DNA from: Pseudonocardia autotrophica
GTDB taxonomy: Bacteria; Actinomycetota; Actinomycetes; Mycobacteriales; Pseudonocardiaceae
Assembly: GCF_000717175.1 (NCBI RefSeq)
Contig: NZ_JNYD01000020.1
Coordinates: 39,108 to 103,107 of the forward strand
DNA: 64,000 nucleotides
Reading direction: 5' to 3'
Part shown: positions 17,874 to 25,591 of the stretch, piece by piece
Layout: each line of letters opens with the position of its first letter
Position numbering within the stretch: the first letter of the stretch is position 1
The notes under the pieces: generated by a model
The model's database searches: none
Seen by the model: the letters and a program-made list of their open reading frames with translations, nothing else
Told to the model about the DNA's origin: nothing
Translations under genes and position numbers: made by a program

Positions 17874-17903
17874 CCTCCCACCCGTCCGGAGGCGGGTGGG
17901 AGG
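17874..17903 (-). terminator. Hairpin in the 338-bp gap 17629-17966, terminator for the DUF3073 gene
   Basis: An 11-bp perfect inverted repeat (17874-17884 with 17893-17903) with an 8-base loop lies 64 bases downstream of the DUF3073 stop, on its minus-strand transcript. The rest of the gap (17629-17966) holds no convincing gene; it should contain the promoter of the NrtR-like gene near 17640-17700, but no clear box was seen. Confidence 0.65.
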
Positions 17904-17966
17904 GAATGCGTCGTGACGTCCGGTGGTGCCGAACAGCCCGCCCCGGCGGTGGGCGGGAGGACCGCG

Positions 17967-18164
17967 CTAGCGGCGCTCGTCGTCCTCGTCGTCGGCGTAC
18001 GACCCGTAGCGCTCGGCGTACTCGTCGTACGACTCGTCGTCGTCGGTTACCGCCGTCCCACTGCCGATCTCCCGCTGCAATGCATCGAGATCCATCGTGG
18101 GGGAGCTGTACTTGAGCGCTCGGGCCACCTTCGTCTGCTTGGCCTTGGCTCGTCCGCGCCCCAT
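17967..18164 (-). CDS. DUF3073 small acidic-tailed protein
   Basis: The 65-residue protein begins MGRGRAKAKQTKVARALKY, the basic N-terminus diagnostic of the actinobacterial DUF3073 family, and ends in a strongly acidic tail rich in Asp, Glu and Tyr. The family is found beside purM in mycobacteria (Rv0810c, from memory). It is soluble and its function is unknown; the basic/acidic charge split suggests nucleic-acid or ribosome association, which is only inference. A purine-rich AAGGGGG ribosome binding site precedes the ATG. Confidence 0.92.
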   Translation of the reverse strand: MGRGRAKAKQTKVARALKYSSPTMDLDALQREIGSGTAVTDDDESYDEYAERYGSYADDEDDERR

Positions 18165-18385
18165 GGCTGGTCCCCCTTACAACAGGGAAGGGGCGGCCGG
18201 ATGTCTCGGCGGCCCCGTCTGTGTCATCACTGTCCTGGGCTCCACAGTACCGTGCGATAGCGCGAGCGTGCGACGTGGCATCGACGGTGTGACCGAACTC
18301 GGTACGCGGTCCCGCGCGCACTCCGCGGTGCGATCACGCGGAGGGCGTGTCCGGCGGGCGGGCGGGTGCGGAAGGATCTCGGACC

Positions 18386-19222
18386 GTGCCGTCGCCGTTC
18401 CTCTCCTACCTGCGGGTCTACGAGCCGCTGCGCGCGTTCGACGGCGCGTCGGGCGCCGCGGTGCGGGCGGGGCTCGCGCGCGGGGCCGTCCGGCCGGACA
18501 GGGCGGGCCGCCGGGAGCGCGAGCTGTGCCTGCGGGCGATGCTGCGCGGGCGGCTCCTGCCGGGCGACGCCGGCGGCGGGGCGGGTGCCCCGGTCGACGT
18601 CCTGGTCCTCGGGGGCGAGGGCGGCGAACCGTTCGTCTGCCCGCTCGACACCCGGCCGCGCGCCGGGGCGGCCGTGCTGGGCTTCCTGGCCGAGGAGGAC
18701 CCGGTGCTGCGGTCGTCGGCGCTCGTGGTGCCCGAGGCCGCGGCGCGGCGCCGGGCGGAGCGTGCGGTGGCCGAGCTCGGGGACTCCGCGGCCCACGTCG
18801 TGACGGCCGCGTGGACCGTCCCGCTGCCCTGGTTCGCCCTGGTCGACCCGGAGGAACGGCAGGTCAGGCTGGATGCGCAGCGCCGCGTCTGGTGGCGGGT
18901 GCCGATCGCCAAGGCGCTCGGCCGCGCCGGGCAGGCCGAGCGCGTCGTGCGCGGCGCCCTCGGCGACGACGGGCCCGCGGAGGTGCTTGCCGAGACCCGC
19001 GGCTGGCTGGAGCGGTTCGACCGGACGTCGATCGTCGAGCTGGACTACGGCGGCCTCGTTGACCTCGTCGACGACGCCGCCCTGCGCGCCGACGACTCGG
19101 CGGGCGAGGTCCAGCGGGCGCTGCGGCTGCTGCGCGCGGGAGACCTCGACGAGGCCACCGAGTGCTACGGCCGGCTGCGCGACTTCTGGGGCCGGGTCGC
19201 CGCCCGTCAGCGGGACGGTTAG
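18386..19222 (+). CDS. Conserved actinobacterial protein of unknown function (PFLSYLRVYEPL type)
   Basis: From the GTG at 18386 the protein has 278 residues and begins PSPFLSYLRVYEPLRAF, a conserved start I associate with an uncharacterised actinobacterial family. It is Arg/Ala/Glu-rich, has no signal peptide or TM segment, and has Trp-containing motifs WTVPLPWFALV and VWWRVPIAKAL in the middle. Its last bases overlap the end of the convergent ygfZ gene by 4 bp. An upstream in-frame ATG at 18347 adds 13 less conserved residues. No catalytic motif is visible. Confidence 0.7.
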   Translation: MPSPFLSYLRVYEPLRAFDGASGAAVRAGLARGAVRPDRAGRRERELCLRAMLRGRLLPGDAGGGAGAPVDVLVLGGEGGEPFVCPLDTRPRAGAAVLGFLAEEDPVLRSSALVVPEAAARRRAERAVAELGDSAAHVVTAAWTVPLPWFALVDPEERQVRLDAQRRVWWRVPIAKALGRAGQAERVVRGALGDDGPAEVLAETRGWLERFDRTSIVELDYGGLVDLVDDAALRADDSAGEVQRALRLLRAGDLDEATECYGRLRDFWGRVAARQRDG

Positions 19223-20301
19223 CGGACCCGCAGCTGCGCCGCGCGCCCGGGCGGCGGGGCGCCGTCGTCGGCCGCGTAGGAGTCCGGGTCGATGGCCGCG
19301 GGCGAGGCCCGCTCCTCGGTCCCGGCGACCAGCTCGGCGTCCGCGGGCACCGACCGCTTGAGGAGCGCCAGCGCCACCGAACCCAGCTCGTGGTGCTGTG
19401 TGACACTGCCCACACGCCCGACGGGTCGCCCGTCCTTGAGGACGGGGTCGCCGGTCACCGGCAGCTCCTCGTCGCCCGCGTCGAGGTGCAGCAGCACCAG
19501 CCGGCGTGGCGGGCGCCCGAGGTTCGCGACGCGCGCGACCGTCTCCTGGCCGCGGTAGCAGCCCTTGGTGAGGTGCACGGCCGACGGGATCCAGTCGACC
19601 TCGTGCGGGATCGTCCTCCCGTCCGTGTCGAGGTGGACGCGGGGGCGACGGGACTCGACCCGGAGCGCCTCGAAGGCCATCGTCCCGGCCGGACGGGCAC
19701 CGGCGGCCGTGAGCCGCGCCCACCACGCGTCGCGCTCGGCGCGGGGGACGAGCACGTCGGCGGCGTCGGGCCCGGGCCAGGGCATGCGCCGGACGAGCCC
19801 GCCCTCGGGCAGCGCGGCGCTGGCGTAGGCGCCCTCGGGCACCGGGAGGCCGGCCGCGGTGAGTGCCGCGGCCGTGTCCGGACCCACCACGGACAGCACG
19901 GCGAGCTCGTCGGTCGCGTCCCGCGGCTCGACCTTCGACCAGAACACCATCTTCTGCAGGTAGGCCAGCAGCTCGGCCAGGTCGGCCTGCTCGGTGTCGA
20001 GCCAGACCGTGTCGCCGGCGTGCGAGACCACCGCGTGGTGCAGCACCCGACCCTGCGCGTCGAGGATCAGCGCCTCGGTGCCCGCACCCTCCGGCAGCTC
20101 GCTGACGTGCTGGCTCAGCAACAGGTGCAGCCAGCTCAGCCGGTCCTCGCCGGGCACCGCGATAACGCCGCGGTGGGAGCGGTCGACGACCGCGGCCGAG
20201 CGGGCCATCGCGCGCTGCTCGGCCAGCGGGTCGCCGCGGTGCGCGGGAACTGCGGCGTCGGGGTCCGGCTGCTCGACGGTCGCCTCGGGTCCCTCGGTCA
20301 C
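19219..20301 (-). CDS. ygfZ: Folate-binding Fe-S cluster maintenance protein YgfZ/IBA57-like
   Basis: This is a 360-residue GcvT-related protein carrying the YgfZ signature KGCYRGQETVAR at about residues 245-256. YgfZ proteins bind tetrahydrofolate and support repair or assembly of certain [4Fe-4S] enzymes in the cytoplasm. The GTG at 20299-20301 overlaps the fur stop, so both are translated from one minus-strand mRNA. M. tuberculosis has a homologue at the equivalent place (Rv0811c, from memory). PurF next door carries Fe-S ligands, but a direct link is only conjecture. Confidence 0.92.
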   Translation of the reverse strand: MTEGPEATVEQPDPDAAVPAHRGDPLAEQRAMARSAAVVDRSHRGVIAVPGEDRLSWLHLLLSQHVSELPEGAGTEALILDAQGRVLHHAVVSHAGDTVWLDTEQADLAELLAYLQKMVFWSKVEPRDATDELAVLSVVGPDTAAALTAAGLPVPEGAYASAALPEGGLVRRMPWPGPDAADVLVPRAERDAWWARLTAAGARPAGTMAFEALRVESRRPRVHLDTDGRTIPHEVDWIPSAVHLTKGCYRGQETVARVANLGRPPRRLVLLHLDAGDEELPVTGDPVLKDGRPVGRVGSVTQHHELGSVALALLKRSVPADAELVAGTEERASPAAIDPDSYAADDGAPPPGRAAQLRVR

Positions 20302-20756
20302 GCGCGCGCCTCCTTCTCTCCGAGTTCCTGGGACGCCTTCAGATCGGCCTCGCGGCAGGTCGCGCACCGCCCCGAGAGCGCCACGTGCGTGACGTCGAGC
20401 TCGAAGTCCTCCCGCTCGCGCAGGCGGTCCGCCAGTTCGTCCATCAGTGCCGTGGGCGCCTCGCTCACCGCGCCGCAGTGGTGGCACACGAGGTGGACGT
20501 GCTCGTGCGCCCGCTCCGAGTAGGTCGGCGCGCCGTGCCCGAGATGGGTGTGCCGGACGAGCCGCAGCTCCTCGAGGAGGTCGAGCGTGCGGTAGACGGT
20601 GGTGATGTTCACCGCCGGCGCCGCGCGCTGTACCTGCGTGCAGATCTGCTCGGGCGTGGCGTGGCCCAGCTCGCGGACCGCGTCGAGCACCAGCTGGCGC
20701 TGGGGTGTCATCCGCAGACCGCGCCGGTGCAGCGTCGACTTGAGCGAGGTGTCCAC
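20298..20756 (-). CDS. Fur-family metalloregulator
   Basis: The 152-residue protein has an N-terminal winged helix with TPQRQLVLDAV and the recognition helix ITTVYRTLDLLEE, then the dimerisation domain with HVHLVCHHCG and a second CATC pair forming the structural zinc site. It could be a Fur, Zur or PerR-like protein; the sequence alone does not separate these. It is cotranscribed with ygfZ (4-bp overlap), suggesting Fe or Zn/Fe-S control of that gene. It is divergent from the DivIVA-like gene. Confidence 0.92.
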   Translation of the reverse strand: MDTSLKSTLHRRGLRMTPQRQLVLDAVRELGHATPEQICTQVQRAAPAVNITTVYRTLDLLEELRLVRHTHLGHGAPTYSERAHEHVHLVCHHCGAVSEAPTALMDELADRLREREDFELDVTHVALSGRCATCREADLKASQELGEKEARA

Positions 20757-20944
20757 GGCCCTGATGGTAGGCGCGTCGACGGGCGTGGGACCGTGGCGAG
20801 GGTGAGTGCTCCACGGGCTGCTGTCGCAAGTCGACTGGCCGGGTGGAGTCGTGCTCCGTTAGGGTGAACGCTTCTGAACGCGAGTACGGATCTCCCTACC
20901 CTCGGCGAAGTGAGCGGTGGGGCGACGACGGAAAGGGTCGGGAC

Positions 20945-22396
20945 ATGACGGCTGACGGGGGTGAGCGCTCGCTCGGTGCCCCGCGGTTCGACGTCGTGCT
21001 CCGCGGCTACGACCGCAGGCAGGTCGACGAGCACGTGGCGCGCCTGCAGCGGGTCCTCGCGCGCATGCGCGCCGACCTGGACGCCGCCCGCAGCCATCCC
21101 TTCCCTGCCGTGGGGCCGCAGCCCGGCATGGGCCCTGGGCCGCGCCCGATGGGACCCGGGGGGCCGATGGGCCCACAGCCGGGACCGCCGCCGGGTGCCC
21201 GCCCGCGTCCCACACCGCGTCCGCGCCCGGGCGGACCCGAGTCGCCGGACATGATCGGCTCTTTCACCGACCGCATGCAGAGCATCCTGCAGGCCGCGGA
21301 GGAGGAGGCCGAGGAGATCCGCACGTCGGCCCGTCGCGAGGCCAGGGCCGAGACCGAGTCGCTGCGCAAGGAGCAGGAGAACGCGCGCACCGAGCTCGCC
21401 GAGCTGAGCCGGCAGCGCGACGCCGTCGTGGCCGAGCTGACCCGCCTCCGCGGCCAGCTCGAGGGCCTGCTCGGCGCCCCGACCGCGCGGTTCGCCGTCA
21501 CGCCGCCGTCGTCCGGCGCGTCCTCGCCGTCGACGGGCGAGGACGCGCGCACCGATCGGCCCGTGCGGCCGAGCCCGCGTCCGAAGCCCGCACCTGCGCC
21601 GGCCGAGGGTCCGGCCGCGGGACCCGCCGCCCAGCCGCTGCCGGGTGCGGCGCCGTCCTCGTCCTCCGGGGCTCCGGGTGGGACCGCCGGGTCGCAGGGC
21701 GCGTCGTCGCCTGGGTCGGCGTCGGCGGCCGAGGAGACCACTGCCGTCCGTCGTCCCGAGTCCGGCTCGGCGCCCGGCGACCTCTTCCGGCCGGCCTCCG
21801 AGACCCGCGCCGAGAACCGCACCGGGACCCGCGCCGAGACCCGCGCCGAGAACCGCACCGAGAACCGCGCCGAGAACCGGGGCGAGAGCCGTCCGGAGCC
21901 CGACGAGGACGCCGAGCCGGCCACCGCGATGGTTCCGCTCGCGTCGTCCGATGAGGACGCCGAGAAGCCCGAACCGTCTGCGCGGCAGGTGGAACCGGAC
22001 CGCACGGTCGCCGTGTCCGCGGTCTCCGCGCTGTCCCCGGCGAAGCGATCCGGGGACACCGGATCGGCTGAAAAGTCGAGCGCCACCCCGCCCGCGAGCG
22101 GGTCGGACACGCCGGGTGACACGCCCACGGCGAAGGCCGAGCCGGCGGCGAAGGCCGCGGCCGACGAGGTGTCCGAGACGGTCAAGGTCAGCGCGGTCCG
22201 GCCGGCGCCCGCGCCGTCCGGCGACTCCGCCAAGGGGCGGAACGGCAGGTCAGGGCCTTCCGATGAGTCGCGCAGCGGTGTGTCGGCCGGGGAGCGCAGC
22301 GGGTCGTCCGGGTCGTCGTCCGGATCGGCGCGCCCGTCCGGGAGCGACGACGCGGCCCGTGCGGACCGGTCGACCTCGGGATCACGCTCCGGATAG
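20945..22396 (+). CDS. DivIVA-domain coiled-coil protein with long disordered tail
   Basis: The ATG at 20945, after GGAAAGGG, gives 483 residues. The N-terminus FDVVLRGYDRRQVDEHVARLQRVLARM is the DivIVA membrane-curvature motif; a Pro/Gly-rich insert (about 55-98) is followed by a coiled coil (about 100-175, AAEEEAEEIRTSARREA and onward). The remaining 300 residues are low-complexity, rich in Pro, Ala, Ser and Glu, with a 4-residue repeat (see 21800-21891). DivIVA/Wag31-like proteins recruit cell-wall or segregation machinery at poles and septa. This one is not the main Wag31 by context and is best called a DivIVA-like scaffold. Confidence 0.85.
   Translation: MTADGGERSLGAPRFDVVLRGYDRRQVDEHVARLQRVLARMRADLDAARSHPFPAVGPQPGMGPGPRPMGPGGPMGPQPGPPPGARPRPTPRPRPGGPESPDMIGSFTDRMQSILQAAEEEAEEIRTSARREARAETESLRKEQENARTELAELSRQRDAVVAELTRLRGQLEGLLGAPTARFAVTPPSSGASSPSTGEDARTDRPVRPSPRPKPAPAPAEGPAAGPAAQPLPGAAPSSSSGAPGGTAGSQGASSPGSASAAEETTAVRRPESGSAPGDLFRPASETRAENRTGTRAETRAENRTENRAENRGESRPEPDEDAEPATAMVPLASSDEDAEKPEPSARQVEPDRTVAVSAVSALSPAKRSGDTGSAEKSSATPPASGSDTPGDTPTAKAEPAAKAAADEVSETVKVSAVRPAPAPSGDSAKGRNGRSGPSDESRSGVSAGERSGSSGSSSGSARPSGSDDAARADRSTSGSRSG
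21800..21891 (+). repeat. 12-nt tandem repeat inside the DivIVA-like gene
   Basis: Units related to ACCCGCGCCGAG repeat about seven times in frame, coding for ETRA, ENRT and ENRA tetrapeptides. The units have drifted by single-base changes but keep the reading frame. The segment lies in the disordered tail, where length variation between strains would be tolerated. Confidence 0.75.
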
Positions 22397-22426
22397 AACG
22401 ACTGCACACCGTGACGTAGATCGGCG

Positions 22427-22441
22427 TAGCGTGCGCGCTCA
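22427..22441 (+). promoter_or_regulatory. Possible leaderless promoter (TAGCGT-N8-ATG)
   Basis: TAGCGT at 22427-22432 is followed by eight bases and the ATG of the gene at 22441; no Shine-Dalgarno is seen in the spacer. This resembles the purS, purL and mshD starts with one extra base. Confidence 0.45.
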
Positions 22442-24084
22442 TGGAGCAGGCGTTCTCGGCTGACGTCCTCGTGCCGCTCGGCGTCGGGGCCGCGGCACTG
22501 GTGATCGCGGTCGTGATCGTCGTCGTGCGGGCGTTGCGCGGCAAGGCGAAGTCCCAGCCGGTGGCCGAGCCTACCCACTCCGACTGGACCGGCGAGTCCG
22601 TCGGCGAGATGCCTGCGCCGCGCCCCGCGCCCGAGCCCGTGCCCGCCGGGGTCGCGGCGGGTGGTGCTGCTGCGGGTGGTGCTGCTGCGGGTCCCGATGA
22701 CGCGGCCGCGCTCGTCGGGCAGGCCCGCCCGCGGACCGTGGCCGACGCGGTGGCCGTCCGCGAGGCCGACACCGCGCCGCTCCCCGTGCAGTCCGACGTC
22801 CTGCTCGCGCGTGCCCGCGCCCACCGTGCGGCGGCCGAGCACGCCGCCGCCATCCAGACCGAGGCCCGCCGCGCCGCCTCGGGCGACGACCCGGGCCCGC
22901 AGGAGGAGTCGCGGGGCGACGAGCCGGGCCCGGGGCGCACCGACGGCCGCGCGACCGCCGTCGGACACCGTTCGCTCGCCGACCAGGGTGCGGTGGATGT
23001 CGAAGCCGACGCCGCCGGCGAGGACACCTCCGCAGCCCGGCCCGCCGGCGACGCCACGTCGGAGGGAGCGGCGGAGGGAGTGACGGGCCGAACCGCCCCT
23101 GCGGAGCCGCCGACGACAGGCGCCGATGAACCGGCTGCCCGAGCTGCTGCTGCCGACCGGCAGGAGGGCGTCGCCGACGTCGTGTCGCTGCGGCGCGACT
23201 CCGTGCCGGTCATCGGCGAGTCCGGCCCCCGCTCCGTTCCTGCCGACCGGCCAACTCCCGACGCCGAGGAGCCCGAGCTCACCCCGGCAACCCGCGCTGC
23301 GCGGCTCATGGCGGCCGCGAAGGGTGCGCCCACCCCCTACGCGCGCTCCCGCGAGGCGGTGCCGGAGAGCGGGCAGGAGCCGGCCGCGGGCGACGCGGTG
23401 GCTCCCACCGACGAGCGCCCCACCGCCGCCCAGCTCGCCGCCCTCGCCGAGCAGAGCACCGTGCCGGCCGCGAGCACGGACGCCACCGGCCCTGCTCCCT
23501 CGGGGCCCGACGGGTCCGCTGACGGTGGCGAGAACGAGCCGGAGACCGAGACGGAGACCGAGACGGTGACCGGAAGCGGGGCCGCCGACCAGACCTCGGC
23601 CGACCGCCCTGCCCAGGCCGAGCCGCCGGGCTCCGAACCGCAGGACGCCGACCAGCAGGAACCCGCTCAGCCGGGTGGGCTCGAGCCCGTCAGTGCCGAG
23701 CAGCCGGGCATCGACCAGCCGGGGCCGGAGGAGGCGGGGTCCAGCCGGACCGTCGCCGCGGCCGTCCAGCACGCCCTGGCGGCGCGCGCGCGTGCCGCGC
23801 AGCCGAACGGCGTGGTCGACCCGCGCCGCGGCGACGCCCGCGACCGGCTCCTCGCCGTGCTGCTCGACGACCCGGCGCGCGCGGTCGGCGCGACGGTCGA
23901 GCTGCAGAGCCAGCAGGAGGAGCTCAGCCGGCTCGCGGAGGAGATGCGTACCCGCCGGGACGAGCTCGGCGCCGTCGTCCGCCGGCTGGCCGCCGCCGGC
24001 CTCGGCCCGGACCAGGTCGCGAAGCTCGCCGGCCTCGACCGCGCCGAGGTCGACCGCATGCTCGGCCGGCCCCGCCGCCCCTGA
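22441..24084 (+). CDS. Single-pass membrane protein with long disordered region
   Basis: The product is 547 residues. One TM helix (about 8-30, VPLGVGAAALVIAVVIVVV) is followed by an extended Ala/Pro/Glu-rich disordered region (about 40-430). A conserved-looking helical C-terminus (about 440-547) contains AVQHALAARARA, RDRLLAVLLDDPARAVGATVELQSQ and a final HTH-like GLGPDQVAKLAGLDRAEVDRML. Despite the odd composition, third positions are strongly G/C-biased in this frame, supporting coding. It follows the DivIVA-like gene in the same direction. No known family was recognised; a membrane-tethered scaffold is a guess. Confidence 0.65.
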   Translation: MEQAFSADVLVPLGVGAAALVIAVVIVVVRALRGKAKSQPVAEPTHSDWTGESVGEMPAPRPAPEPVPAGVAAGGAAAGGAAAGPDDAAALVGQARPRTVADAVAVREADTAPLPVQSDVLLARARAHRAAAEHAAAIQTEARRAASGDDPGPQEESRGDEPGPGRTDGRATAVGHRSLADQGAVDVEADAAGEDTSAARPAGDATSEGAAEGVTGRTAPAEPPTTGADEPAARAAAADRQEGVADVVSLRRDSVPVIGESGPRSVPADRPTPDAEEPELTPATRAARLMAAAKGAPTPYARSREAVPESGQEPAAGDAVAPTDERPTAAQLAALAEQSTVPAASTDATGPAPSGPDGSADGGENEPETETETETVTGSGAADQTSADRPAQAEPPGSEPQDADQQEPAQPGGLEPVSAEQPGIDQPGPEEAGSSRTVAAAVQHALAARARAAQPNGVVDPRRGDARDRLLAVLLDDPARAVGATVELQSQQEELSRLAEEMRTRRDELGAVVRRLAAAGLGPDQVAKLAGLDRAEVDRMLGRPRRP

Positions 24085-24109
24085 CCCGCCCGCACCGCAC
24101 GATCACTCC

Positions 24110-24126
24110 GAGCGCGACAGGCGCTC
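24110..24126. terminator. Short hairpin between convergent genes
   Basis: GAGCGC at 24110-24115 pairs with GCGCTC at 24121-24126 around a 5-base loop, 26 bases after the stop of the gene ending at 24084 and upstream of the convergent nitrobindin end. It is a weak candidate because the stem is only 6 bp. Confidence 0.35.
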
Positions 24127-24189
24127 CTCAGCTCATCGGCGCCAGTGGCACGGTCACACCGGAACGATCATCGCCACAGCGGACCGCCC

Positions 24190-24819
24190 TCAGCCCACCA
24201 CCCGGTGCAGCAGGGCGGACATGTGCGGCTGCATCGGCTGCCCCTGCATCGCCCGCTCGTCGACGTAGGCGAGGTCGCCCTGGTTGACCAGGCCGTAGAG
24301 CCGCTTGGCCGCGACGACGTCCTTGGCGGACGGGGTGCGCACCACCGCGTCGGTCTCGATCTGCCAGGAGCGCAGGTCGCCCTTCTCGCCGTACCAGGCC
24401 TCGATGATGCCGGTGGCGTGGGCGATGAGGACCTCGAGCGAGCCGTCGGGCTGCGGGCGCCAGAACCCGGTCTCGCGCGCGGCGGGCCGGATGACCTTCC
24501 CGTCCTCGTCGAGCAGCCAGGCTCGGGCCTCGTACGAGACGAACGGGCGCCCGTCGTGCGCGAACACGAGCTGCTGGCCGAAGTGGAAGGGTCCGTCGAT
24601 GGTCGGGTAGACGACCTCGCCGGTCCCGCGCCACACGCCGATCAGCGGGAGCAGGCCGACGCACTGCTCGTGCAGGTCCGGGCCCTGCCGGAGGTTGGCG
24701 GTGTCGTCGGGGACCGGCAGGTCGTCCCACTGGGGGCGGTTGCGCTGCGGTGAGTCCGGCGCGGCGTTGACGGGGCCGGTGATCGTGGTGGGGACGTCGT
24801 TGCCGTCGGGCTGCGTCAT
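24190..24819 (-). CDS. Nitrobindin-type heme-binding FABP (peroxynitrite isomerase family)
   Basis: The ATG at 24817-24819 gives 209 residues. After about 45 disordered residues the beta-barrel begins with LLPLIGVWRGTGEVVYP, carrying the GxWxGxG signature. The C-terminal ALLHRVVG supplies the His expected as the proximal heme ligand in nitrobindins. Family members bind ferric heme and isomerise peroxynitrite to nitrate. Rv0813c of M. tuberculosis is the syntenic homologue, from memory. The start overlaps the stop of the small membrane protein upstream (24816-24819). Confidence 0.9.
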   Translation of the reverse strand: MTQPDGNDVPTTITGPVNAAPDSPQRNRPQWDDLPVPDDTANLRQGPDLHEQCVGLLPLIGVWRGTGEVVYPTIDGPFHFGQQLVFAHDGRPFVSYEARAWLLDEDGKVIRPAARETGFWRPQPDGSLEVLIAHATGIIEAWYGEKGDLRSWQIETDAVVRTPSAKDVVAAKRLYGLVNQGDLAYVDERAMQGQPMQPHMSALLHRVVG

Positions 24820-24974
24820 GCGGAGGGCTCCTCCGGGACTTCCTCGGTCGGCCGGGCCGCGAGCGCGGCGGCGGCGTCGGGCGCCGTCGTGAAGAGGCGC
24901 CGCAGCAGGAAGCCGGTGAAGGCGACCGTGCCGGCGCTCGCCGCGATCAGCAGCACGGTGAAGAACCAGTGCAC
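24816..24974 (-). CDS. Small membrane protein translationally coupled to nitrobindin
   Basis: This 52-residue ORF starts at the GTG at 24972-24974 (HWFFTVLLIAASAGTVAFTG), giving one clear TM helix (about 3-23) and an acidic cytoplasmic tail ending EEVPEEPSA. Its stop overlaps the nitrobindin ATG by 4 bp. The coupling and the hydrophobic pattern support a real gene. Function unknown; it may anchor or assist the nitrobindin. Confidence 0.6.
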   Translation of the reverse strand: MHWFFTVLLIAASAGTVAFTGFLLRRLFTTAPDAAAALAARPTEEVPEEPSA

Positions 24975-25070
24975 GGCGGGCGAGCATAGTCCCGCCGACC
25001 CCCCGTTCGCCCGACCCGGGTGAGGGCGGCGCGCCTCCGTACGGACCACGCTGCGGGCGGGAGGGGCGGA

Positions 25071-25514
25071 ATGGGTGGGCTCGCGGCCGAGCCGGCGACG
25101 ACGACGGTCGTCCGGCTGATGGACGGCGCGGCGGTGGCCTTCGAGGTCCTCGGCGCCGCGGTGCTGGTGATCGGCCTCGTCTGGTCGGTCGTGCTGTCGG
25201 CGCGGGTCTGGCTCGCCACCGGGCGCGGCCGCGAGGGCTACCAGACCCTGCGCGAGACCTTCGGCGGCACGCTGCTGCTCGCGATCGAGGTCCTGGTCGC
25301 CGCGGACCTGCTGCGCACGATCGCGGTCGAGCCGACCCTGCAGAACGTCGCGATCCTCGGTCTGATCGTCGTCATCCGCACGTTCCTCAGCTTCTCGCTG
25401 GAGATCGAGATCGACGGTGTCCCGCCCTGGCGCCGCGCCCTGACGAGCGGCCCGGAACGCATGGCCGCCGCGGCCGTGCGGGCTCGGGACCGGACGAGGG
25501 CCGCGAGCGACTGA
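25071..25514 (+). CDS. DUF1622 membrane protein
   Basis: This 147-residue integral membrane protein starts at the ATG at 25071, 4 bases after GGGAGGGG. Three hydrophobic helices (about 23-45, 65-85, 92-110) alternate with charged loops including TLRETFGGTLLLAIEVLVAADLLRT in pieces typical of DUF1622. The C-terminal tail is basic. The family is widespread and uncharacterised. It is followed after 77 bp by a ClC-type channel gene in the same orientation, so the two may be cotranscribed. Confidence 0.85.
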   Translation: MGGLAAEPATTTVVRLMDGAAVAFEVLGAAVLVIGLVWSVVLSARVWLATGRGREGYQTLRETFGGTLLLAIEVLVAADLLRTIAVEPTLQNVAILGLIVVIRTFLSFSLEIEIDGVPPWRRALTSGPERMAAAAVRARDRTRAASD

Positions 25515-25591
25515 GTCACCCGCTCCGGGCGGTGCCGCCCGGGCGCGCGGGCGCGAGGGTGGACGACCGGCGCGACGACGGGAGACCGCTG

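Noticed and set aside
21007..23772. A 921-codon minus-strand ORF antisense to the DivIVA-like gene and its neighbour
   Set aside because: It lacks recognisable motifs, while the plus-strand frames have a DivIVA motif, coiled coil, TM helix and proper starts.
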